5,347 bases of DNA, from the NCBI GenBank assembly GCA_021815655.1, contig JAKAGJ010000197.1, forward strand, positions 1-5,347. The letters are read 5' to 3'. Both the position numbers and the translations under genes were made by a program. Within the stretch, counting starts at the first letter, position 1; every line of letters begins with the position of its first letter. Source of the DNA: Deltaproteobacteria bacterium (GTDB lineage Bacteria > Desulfobacterota > Desulfarculia > Desulfarculales > Desulfarculaceae). Below are positions 1 through 5,347 of this stretch, piece after piece. Under the pieces are notes generated by a model, which saw only the letters and a program-made list of their open reading frames with translations, had not been told where the DNA came from and ran no database searches.

Positions 1-1200
1 AACCCCCTCCACATCCAACACGTAGCGCCGCCCAGACACCAGTCCAACCTTGAACCAGTCACGGTCGCCGGCAAAATCAATGCGTCCGGCCTGGCTGCCG
101 TTGATACTTAGCCGTGCAGTGGTGGTGGTATCGCCGGCATAGTCATCCGCATAGCTCATGCTCAAGCGATAGGTTCCGGCCAGGGTATCCGCGTTGGCCG
201 CGGCGGCAAGGTAGAAGGTGCCGCTACTCAGGGCCTGGTAAAGCAGACGGGCATCCAGGCCGGTGCCTCCGTTGTCGGCATAGGCCACCTGGCTACTGGA
301 GGAGTTAAACAGGTAGAGGTAGGGGTCAGTGAGGGTGCCCTGCCCGCTGGAGGCGCCTTGCAGCCAAAACTGGTAGTAGTTGCCCGCTGTCAGACTCACC
401 CGGAACCAGTCGCGGTCGCCAGCGCGCTCTATGCTGCCACCGATGCCGCCGCCCACGTCCAGGTTGGTGGGCGTGCTGGCATCGTTGGCGTAATCGTCTC
501 TCAGCGTGGCGCTCAGGCGGTAGGTGCCGGTCAGACCGTCTGCGTAGGCCCCCGCCCCCAGGAAGAAGCTGCCGTTGGTGGTGGCGCGATAGGTAATCTG
601 GGAATTGTAGCCCACGCCGGTGTCGTCGTCGCTGGTGATGAGGTTGCCGCCGGCATTGTAAAGATAGAGGTAGGTATCGCTGAGGGTGCCTCGGCCCGTG
701 GGGCTACCCTCCAGGTCAAAGACATATTGGCTGCCCGCCGTCAGGGAGGTGCAAAACCAGTCACGGTCGCCGGTGGTTTCGATGGCGCCGGTCACGGAGC
801 CGCCCACCGCCAGGACGCCGGTGGTTGAGGTATTGCCGGCGTAGTCGTCAACTGCGCTGGCGCTCAGGCGATAGGTGCCGGTGGCGTTGTCGCCGTTGGC
901 CCCGGCCCCCAGGTAAAAGGCCCCGCCGACGCTGGCCACATAGGTCAGGCGGGAGTTGGCGCCGCTGCCGCCGTTGTCGGCCTGGGCTATCAGGCTGCCG
1001 GAGGAGCTGTAGAAATAGAGGTAGGGGTCAGCCAGGGTGCCTTGGCTGGTGGCGCTGCCCTGAAGGTCGAAGCTGTAGGTGTAGCCCGCGGTAAGGTCCA
1101 CCCGGAACCAGTCGCGGTCGCCAGCGGTTTCCAGGCTGCCCGTGGCCGAGCCTCCCACCGAGACATAGCCGGTGGTGTTGGTGTTGGCCGTGTAATCGTC
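1..1200 (-). repeat. Tandem 117-residue PPC-like modules (three complete, one partial)
   Basis: These lie inside the protease gene. Units begin at DDY and start at 1200, 849, 498 and 147, exactly 351 bases apart. The Phe of GDRDWF falls at 1107, 756, 405 and 54, with the same spacing. Shared landmarks per unit, in order, are DDYA, a VGGS-type turn, GDRDWF, LTAG, a FDLxG-type strand, LxDPYLYLY, a DNGGxGxNS-type acidic turn, and GTYRLSA. The order and glycine/aspartate-rich turns resemble pre-peptidase C-terminal (PPC, PF04151-like) beta-sandwich domains of secreted proteases. The clustered aspartates may bind calcium (inference). The units are clearly diverged at DNA level, so this is not a recent duplication. 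The fourth copy breaks off before its DPYLY motif. Confidence 0.88.
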
Positions 1201-2277
1201 GCCGCTGGGGGGCTGGCTGCCTTGCAGACTGGCCAGGGCCTGGTCCACCCGGATCTCGCCATAGCCAAAGGTGCTGTCCTGGCCGGCGGCGCCCAGGTCC
1301 AGGGTGTGGGAAACGATGAGGTTGCGCAGCCAATCCACCCTGGCCGCCGACTTGGCCGGCATGGTCAGACCCAGGTCCCGGGCCTCGGCCAGGAGCAGGG
1401 CCGCCTCACCCGCCACGTGGGGAGTGGCCATGGAGGTGCCGCTCCAGGTGCCGTAGGAGCCGTCGGGCAGCTGCTGGGTGATGGACGAGCCGGGGGCCAC
1501 CACCATGTTGGCCACGTGGTTGGAGAAGTAGGACAAACTGCCGCTGGAGGTGATGGAACCCACGGCCAGCACCGTGCTGTAGCCGCCGGGGTAGTCCAGA
1601 CTGGGCAGGGCGCTGTTGCCCGCGGCGGCCACCACGAATACGCCGTTGTTGTAGGCGTTCAGGCAGGCTTGCTGGATCAGGAAGGAGGCGCCTCCTCCCA
1701 GGGACATGCTGATGATGTCGGCGCCGTCGCTGATGGCCTGGTTGATGGCGTTGGCCACCCACAGGTCGGATCCGGAGCCGCTGTCGTCCAGGGCCTTGAG
1801 GGGCAGAATGGTGGTGTTGAAGGCCACCCCCGCCACGCCCAGGCCGTTGTTGGTGTTGCTGGCCACGGTGCCGGTGACGTGGGTGCCGTGGCCGTGGCCG
1901 TCGGCCACCGAACTGGTATTGCTGGCGAAGTTCCAGGCATTGGCCCAGTCCACGTTGGTATTTTGCAGGTCAGAGGCCAGGGTAAGGCCGGTGTCGATGA
2001 TGGCGACCTTGATGTCGCTGCGGCCGCCCCGGTTGTAATCCCAGGCCGTGGGCATGCCGATGGAGGGCATGTCCCACTGATAGGACGAGTACATCGGGTC
2101 ATTGGGGACCCAGGCCACGTTGACGTAATTTTGCAGAACCTGGACGCCGTCCAGGTTGCCGGCCTCGTAATAAAGGCCGCCGTGGCTGGGGTCCTTGGGG
2201 GCCCAAACCTCCGCGCTCAAGCCGGAGGCCTGGGCTACTGAGCTTAATTGGTAATCATTGGTGCTAGTTATGTCCAT
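1..2277 (-). CDS. Subtilisin-family (S8) serine protease with C-terminal PPC-like repeats, 3' end outside window
   Basis: Secreted serine endopeptidase by family. The frame is open from ATG at 2277 to the window edge, 759 codons with no stop. The catalytic domain spans about residues 65-351. The Asp motif IIDTG gives D95, HGTHVTG gives H130, ISMSLGGG lies near 190, AAAGNS gives oxyanion N221, and GTSMATPHVAG gives S282; all key residues are present, so it should be active. The segment NDPMYSSYQW before the domain is the usual entry to mature S8 enzymes. A linker (QGSQPPSG) leads to PPC-like modules from residue 360 onward. The N-terminus (MDITSTNDYQ) is polar, with no Sec signal peptide and no recognisable inhibitor-type propeptide. 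An in-frame TAA at 2329-2331 with no ATG between it and 2277 fixes the start, preceded by AGGA nine bases away. It lies downstream of type I secretion genes on the same strand, so it is probably their cargo (inference). Its C-terminus, where an export signal would sit, is not visible. Confidence 0.93.
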   Translation of the reverse strand, partial: MDITSTNDYQLSSVAQASGLSAEVWAPKDPSHGGLYYEAGNLDGVQVLQNYVNVAWVPNDPMYSSYQWDMPSIGMPTAWDYNRGGRSDIKVAIIDTGLTLASDLQNTNVDWANAWNFASNTSSVADGHGHGTHVTGTVASNTNNGLGVAGVAFNTTILPLKALDDSGSGSDLWVANAINQAISDGADIISMSLGGGASFLIQQACLNAYNNGVFVVAAAGNSALPSLDYPGGYSTVLAVGSITSSGSLSYFSNHVANMVVAPGSSITQQLPDGSYGTWSGTSMATPHVAGEAALLLAEARDLGLTMPAKSAARVDWLRNLIVSHTLDLGAAGQDSTFGYGEIRVDQALASLQGSQPPSGDDYTANTNTTGYVSVGGSATGSLETAGDRDWFRVDLTAGYTYSFDLQGSATSQGTLADPYLYFYSSSGSLIAQADNGGSGANSRLTYVASVGGAFYLGAGANGDNATGTYRLSASAVDDYAGNTSTTGVLAVGGSVTGAIETTGDRDWFCTSLTAGSQYVFDLEGSPTGRGTLSDTYLYLYNAGGNLITSDDDTGVGYNSQITYRATTNGSFFLGAGAYADGLTGTYRLSATLRDDYANDASTPTNLDVGGGIGGSIERAGDRDWFRVSLTAGNYYQFWLQGASSGQGTLTDPYLYLFNSSSSQVAYADNGGTGLDARLLYQALSSGTFYLAAAANADTLAGTYRLSMSYADDYAGDTTTTARLSINGSQAGRIDFAGDRDWFKVGLVSGRRYVLDVEGV

Positions 2278-2290
2278 GGCCGCCAGTCCT
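2278..2290 (-). promoter_or_regulatory. Ribosome binding site of the protease gene
   Basis: AGGA occupies 2290-2287 on the minus strand, nine bases before the ATG at 2277. It supports that start, which is also the only ATG after the upstream in-frame stop at 2329-2331. Confidence 0.5.
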
Positions 2291-2324
2291 GCGTCGGTTG
2301 CACCAGGAACGCAGAAAACCAGGC

Positions 2325-2341
2325 ATATTTATAATAAATAT
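2325..2341. promoter_or_regulatory. 17-base perfect AT palindrome, candidate operator
   Basis: The stretch ATATTTATAATAAATAT is a perfect inverted repeat of two 8-base arms around a central A. It sits about 50 bases upstream of the protease ATG and overlaps the proposed -10 box and start site, where a repressor or nucleoid protein could act. It is made only of A and T in an AT-rich block, so chance is a real alternative. Confidence 0.3.
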
Positions 2342-2365
2342 AATATCTCATCTTAAGTGACGCAA
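2337..2365 (-). promoter_or_regulatory. Possible sigma-70-type promoter for the protease gene
   Basis: On the minus strand, TTGCGT (2365-2360) is followed after 17 bases by TATATT (2342-2337). The -10 box matches five of six consensus bases and the -35 box only three. Just upstream, 2366-2385 is A/T-rich with A and T runs, as in an UP element. The predicted transcript would start near 2330 and have a leader of about 50 bases. The -10 box overlaps the right half of the AT palindrome at 2325-2341. Because the region is so AT-rich, chance matches to a -10 box are likely; a second candidate (TATAAA-like) lies a few bases further downstream. Confidence 0.33.
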
Positions 2366-2544
2366 AATTTAAATACTTTTTCCCAGTTGCCATCCCGGCG
2401 CCGGGGCTGGCGGCCCAACGGCCAATCAATAGCACAGCAATAGTGATGCCAGGGACCAGCCCCAGGCCACCATATCCCATAATATTTTATATTGTCTTTT
2501 ATATTAAATATATATCTCTAGCATCCCACCGTGCGCCCGGGTCT

Positions 2545-2567
2545 GGACACTCTGGTCCCGAGTGTCC
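2545..2567. other. Intergenic hairpin (8-bp perfect stem, 7-base loop)
   Basis: GGACACTC (2545-2552) and GAGTGTCC (2560-2567) are perfect reverse complements around a 7-base loop. Partial pairing continues outward between CCCGG at 2536-2540 and CCGGG at 2566-2570 as an alternative register. It lies 108 bases past the channel gene's stop codon. No T-run follows on either strand, so it is not a standard intrinsic terminator; it may stabilise the 3' end of the upstream mRNA or be a protein-binding site. Confidence 0.45.
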
Positions 2568-2675
2568 GGGTGTGCATGAGCCAGCTCTTTCGAAAATGCA
2601 ATTACGATTTGGTGGGACCGGAAGCCAAGTTCTACAATCACAATTTGTTCACAGAAGCTCAGTCTGGGATGGTAG

Positions 2676-4073
2676 TCAGGGCTGAGTAGCGGTCTGGGTG
2701 GCGGCCAGTTCCGGTGGAGGGCCGTCTTGGAATAGGAGACTCAGGCTGCGGACCTGCTCCTCGCCCAGGGCGCCAGTCTGGTACAAAAGCCGCGCCCTAT
2801 GCAGCAGGTGTTCGTGCAAGGCCTCGGTCAGATCGCGCCGGGTGCGGTAGAGGTCGCGCAGGGACTCCAGGAACTCCACCATGGTGCTGGTGCCCACTTC
2901 CACCTCGCGCTGGGTGGCCTGCACGGCGGCCTGGTTGGATTTGAGCGCCTGCTCCAAGGCCTTGACCCGCCGTAGCGATTCGTTCACTCCCCGGAAAGCG
3001 TCGCTGGTCTTTTTGATGATTTGGCGGCGCAGGCTCTCGTATTCCTGCCGAGCCTTGTCATGGAGATGATTGGCCTCCCGGGTCTGTGCCAGGGTGGCGC
3101 CGCCCTCAAATATGGGGATCCTCAATTCCACCGCCACCGAGGTGACCAGGTCCTCGCCCGGCACCCGGCCGCCGGTGTTTTCGTAAAAGTGCCCGGCGGT
3201 GAGGTTCACGGTGGGCACATGGGCCGCTTTTTGGCGGCTCACCTCCAGGCGGGCGGCCTCCAGGGAATGCTTCTTGGCCAGCAGGTTCTGATTGGCGGTC
3301 AGGGCCAGACGCTGCCAGTGTGCCAGGTCGTTGGGTTGGGGCGGAGTCAGTGGCAGGCCGGGCCTCAGGTGGGCCAGATGCTCTGGCCATACCCCGGTCA
3401 GCTCCCGTAGTTCCTCGCGGCTGTTGGCCAGACGGTCCTCGGCGGCGATCTCGTCGGCGGCGGCCAGGTCAAAACCGGCCTGGGCCCTTTGCTCCGCCGT
3501 GGGTGAAACCAGGCCCAACTCGCTGGCCCGGCGGGCGCGCAGCAGCCCCTGGCCAATGGCCGCCTTCTCGGCCTGCGCCCAGCGCAGCCGCTCCTGGTTG
3601 CTGACGACCCGCAGATAGCGCTCCAGCAGGCGCAGGCTGAATTCGCCCAGGTTGGCCTGAAAGGTGGACTCGGCCTCCTCCTGGCGCTGGCCGGCCTGGG
3701 GCAGCCCCAGCCAGTATTGCAGATTGACCAACGGCTGGGTCAGGAACAGCCCGTACTTCTGGCTGTCATAATCCTGGTTGGGCTTGGAGACGCCGGTCTT
3801 AAGGTCCACCGGCGGGTTCTTGTCCTCGAAGTGGTTCAAGCCGCTGGAGCCGCTGGCCACCAACGAGGGTAGCAGAGGGGCCAGGGCCTTGGGCCGGGCC
3901 TGGCGGGCGGCCAGCAGGGTTTCCTCGGCGGCCCGGAGCTGGGGGTCATTGGCCTTGGCCAGCTGGTACACCTCCCACAGCCCCTCGCACCTGGCCGGCG
4001 CGGCCAGACCCAGCAGGGCGCACAGTAGCAATGCCCATATAATCCAGCCGTCGCGCAAGATAGCATCCTTCAT
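2676..4073 (-). CDS. TolC-family outer-membrane channel of a type I secretion system
   Basis: A 465-residue outer-membrane efflux protein, close to the usual TolC-family size. It would form the trimeric outer-membrane barrel and periplasmic alpha-tunnel that meets the HlyD-type adaptor. Residues 1-29 form a signal peptide: a short charged start, a hydrophobic core WALLLCALLGLAA, then cleavage after APA (27) or ARC (29). The mature start LWEVYQLAKANDPQLRAA is the typical first helix of the family. The second half repeats the pattern: VELRIPIFEGGA near residue 317 is the beta-strand/glycine landmark and is followed by a long helix, and VGTSTMVEFLESLRDLYRTRRDL (about 393-415) is the conserved motif of the last long helices. 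The start follows the adaptor gene by 37 bases; a weak AGGGG lies 12 bases before the ATG. It ends in TGA at 2676-2678. Family assignment is firm; its restriction to type I export rests on the neighbouring adaptor. Confidence 0.93.
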   Translation of the reverse strand: MKDAILRDGWIIWALLLCALLGLAAPARCEGLWEVYQLAKANDPQLRAAEETLLAARQARPKALAPLLPSLVASGSSGLNHFEDKNPPVDLKTGVSKPNQDYDSQKYGLFLTQPLVNLQYWLGLPQAGQRQEEAESTFQANLGEFSLRLLERYLRVVSNQERLRWAQAEKAAIGQGLLRARRASELGLVSPTAEQRAQAGFDLAAADEIAAEDRLANSREELRELTGVWPEHLAHLRPGLPLTPPQPNDLAHWQRLALTANQNLLAKKHSLEAARLEVSRQKAAHVPTVNLTAGHFYENTGGRVPGEDLVTSVAVELRIPIFEGGATLAQTREANHLHDKARQEYESLRRQIIKKTSDAFRGVNESLRRVKALEQALKSNQAAVQATQREVEVGTSTMVEFLESLRDLYRTRRDLTEALHEHLLHRARLLYQTGALGEEQVRSLSLLFQDGPPPELAATQTATQP

Positions 4074-4110
4074 GGTTGGTTCAAGCCCCTGGAGCTGACC
4101 GGCCCCAGGC
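4074..4110 (-). other. Short adaptor-channel intergenic gap
   Basis: Only 37 bases separate the adaptor stop from the channel ATG, with no promoter-like or terminator-like sequence seen. It supports one transcript for both genes. The AGGGG at 4090-4086 is the best ribosome-binding candidate for the channel gene. Confidence 0.6.
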
Positions 4111-5347
4111 TCAAGGTTCGCGCAGGCTTTCGTCGAAGCCGCGCATTATGGGGTAGAGCAGGTAGGAGATCACCCGGCGCTGGCCCACCTTGATCTCGGC
4201 GGTGAGCGTCATGCCCGGCAGCAGGCGGAAATCCGGCGGCACGGCGTTGAGCCGCACCCGCTCCAGTTTTAGCCGGCCTATGTAGTACATGCCGCCGCGC
4301 TTCTCTTCCCCGCCCTCGGTCATCTGGGTCTGCTGCACCATGTCCTCGCTCAAGCTCTGGACGCTGGCGCTGGCCGTGCCGTGCTTTTGGTAGGGGAAGG
4401 CGTCGAACTTGACGCGGGCCTGGTCCCCTGGGCGCACGAATCCGATGTCCCGGGCTTCCACCTGCGCTTCCACCTCCAGGGGTACATCCAGGGGCACCAA
4501 GGTGAAAAGGGGTTCGGCCTCGCGCACCACCGAGCCGGCCGAGCGCTTGGCCACCTCCAGCACCATGGCCGCCGCCGGCGCGCGCAGCACCACCAGTTCC
4601 TCCCGGCGGTTGGCCTTGCTCAGCTGCTCGGCGGCGTAGTCGCGCTCGCGGTAGGCCTTGACCAGCTCCTCGCCGGCCTCCTGGCGCCAGTTCTGCACGA
4701 AGGCCTCGGCATCGGCCCGGGTCTTGTTCACCTCGTGGCGAATCTCGGACTCGCGGCTGGCGGCGCCCTTGAGGTCTCGCTCCACCTCCAGGCGCTGGTT
4801 GCGGGCCTCCAGCACCTTGAGCCGCGACTCGTGATGCTCGCTGGCCAGGGTGGTGCGCATACCCTCTATTTCCTGCAAGCCCTTGAGCCTCTGGGCCAGC
4901 ACCCGCTGCTCGTTCTGGTTGGTGGCCAGGCTGGCTTCCAGGCGGGCCACGCCCTCCTGAAAGCCCTTGAGCCGGGCCTGCAAGGCGGCCTTGCGCTTGT
5001 TGTAAATGTCGGCCTGCCGGCGCTCCTCCTGGTCCGCGCCCGGCCGGGGGGCATAAGGCTGTCCGTGCAGCTCCGCCTCCAGGCGCCGCGCCTGGGCCTG
5101 GAAGCTTTGCAGGCGAAAGCGTTGCTGGGCCACGTCGGCCTGGGTGAAGGTGGGGTCCAGGGTGGCCAGCACCGCACCCGCTTTCACTACCTGCCCCACC
5201 TTGGCCTGGATGTCATGTATGACGCCGGTTTCCATGGGCTGGACCACTATGGTGGGCGTCGTGGTCACCACCTTGCCCCGGGCCACCACCACCCGGTCCA
5301 CCGAGGACAGCGAGGCCCACAAAAGCGCCGTGGCCAGCAACAGCACC
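4111..5347 (-). CDS. HlyD/PrtE-family type I secretion adaptor (membrane fusion protein), 5' end outside window
   Basis: Periplasmic adaptor linking an inner-membrane ABC exporter to the TolC-type channel. About 411 residues are visible, numbered here from the first full codon (5346). Residues 1-15 look like the end of the single transmembrane helix, followed by VDRVVVARGKV, typical just after it in this family. The first lipoyl half is about 36-64 (QPMETGVIHDI to VLATLD). A long charged, heptad-like coiled coil runs about 70-245. The second lipoyl half starts near 248 (VVLRAPAAAMV), followed by the beta domain. The end is highly diagnostic: LPGMTLTAEIKVGQRRV (376-392), then SYLLYPIMRGFDESLREP. 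The codon at 5346 is GTG and lies inside the membrane segment, so it is very unlikely to be the true start; a short cytoplasmic tail should precede it. The TGA stop is at 4111-4113, 37 bases before the channel gene. An ABC exporter gene probably lies further upstream (inference). Confidence 0.92.
   Translation of the reverse strand, partial: VLLLATALLWASLSSVDRVVVARGKVVTTTPTIVVQPMETGVIHDIQAKVGQVVKAGAVLATLDPTFTQADVAQQRFRLQSFQAQARRLEAELHGQPYAPRPGADQEERRQADIYNKRKAALQARLKGFQEGVARLEASLATNQNEQRVLAQRLKGLQEIEGMRTTLASEHHESRLKVLEARNQRLEVERDLKGAASRESEIRHEVNKTRADAEAFVQNWRQEAGEELVKAYRERDYAAEQLSKANRREELVVLRAPAAAMVLEVAKRSAGSVVREAEPLFTLVPLDVPLEVEAQVEARDIGFVRPGDQARVKFDAFPYQKHGTASASVQSLSEDMVQQTQMTEGGEEKRGGMYYIGRLKLERVRLNAVPPDFRLLPGMTLTAEIKVGQRRVISYLLYPIMRGFDESLREP

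Larger units (their letters stand above)
2278..2675. other. Long AT-rich intergenic region between channel and protease genes
   Basis: This 398-base gap holds no convincing gene. It has a mosaic composition: AT-rich blocks at about 2313-2385 and 2475-2520 are separated by a GC-rich block (2386-2470) that includes the 12-base palindrome CCCGGCGCCGGG at 2394-2405. A 9-base direct repeat TTTTATATT lies at 2485-2493 and 2497-2505. The AT content contrasts strongly with the GC-rich genes on either side and suggests a control region for the protease. I see no terminator with a T-run for the upstream secretion genes. Confidence 0.6.

Noticed and set aside
358..828. 156-codon plus-strand open frame
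   Set aside because: Antisense to the PPC-like repeats; an open frame is expected from the GC-rich repeated codons.
1042..2241. 399-codon plus-strand open frame
   Set aside because: It is the exact antisense of the protease catalytic domain; its protein is rich in Gly, Val and Ala with no recognisable motif, while the minus strand shows a full S8 triad.
2394..2405. Palindrome CCCGGCGCCGGG as an intrinsic terminator
   Set aside because: No loop-sized spacer and no T-run follows on either strand; in a GC-rich genome it may be chance.
2268..2480. 70-codon minus-strand frame overlapping the protease start, with a hydrophobic stretch
   Set aside because: No ribosome binding site before its ATG, it crosses both AT-rich control blocks, and the protein resembles nothing I know. 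A leader peptide coupled to the protease cannot be fully excluded.
2628..2656. CRP-like site (TGTGA twice on the minus strand)
   Set aside because: The two TGTGA copies are in direct rather than inverted order, so they do not form a CRP box.
2443..2685. 80-codon plus-strand frame in the intergenic gap
   Set aside because: Translates AT-rich control DNA, has no ribosome binding site and overlaps the end of the channel gene.
3021..3410. Plus-strand and other-frame open frames within the channel gene
   Set aside because: Shadows of a well-supported TolC-family gene.
4409..5177. Other-frame open frames within the adaptor gene
   Set aside because: Arg/Pro/Ser-rich shadows of the HlyD-family gene.
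5344..5346. GTG at 5346 as the adaptor's start codon
   Set aside because: It lies within the transmembrane helix; adaptors of this family have a cytoplasmic tail before it.

Overview
The window is a GC-rich stretch from a Gram-negative bacterium. All three genes read on the minus strand, so the biological order runs from high to low coordinates: a HlyD/PrtE-family membrane fusion protein (5347 to 4111, 5' end outside the window), a TolC-family outer-membrane channel (4073 to 2676), and, after a 398-base gap, a subtilisin-family (S8) serine protease (2277 to 1) that runs off the left edge. The need for an outer-membrane channel shows a diderm host. High GC and the style of the proteins would fit a proteobacterium or a Desulfobacterota member, but nothing here fixes the taxon.

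The first two genes are two of the three parts of a type I secretion system. The third part, the inner-membrane ABC exporter, is not in the window and would be expected just beyond base 5347. The adaptor and channel genes are 37 bases apart and look co-transcribed.

The protease is the likely cargo. It has a complete Asp95/His130/Ser282 triad with oxyanion Asn221. It has no N-terminal Sec signal and hardly any propeptide. After the catalytic domain it carries tandem PPC-like modules with an exact 117-residue (351-base) period: three complete copies and a fourth cut by the window edge. Type I cargo proteins are normally exported by a C-terminal signal; that part of this protein lies outside the window.

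The 398-base gap between channel and protease contains no convincing gene. It holds two very AT-rich blocks, a 17-base perfect AT palindrome, a possible promoter for the protease with an AT-rich upstream stretch, and an 8-bp hairpin. This suggests the protease has its own control, separate from the secretion genes. No RNA gene, mobile element or CRISPR array was seen. The system as a whole belongs to a recognisable class (a type I exporter with a dedicated protease); the less ordinary parts are the leaderless, propeptide-poor protease, its perfectly regular repeat tail and the control region.
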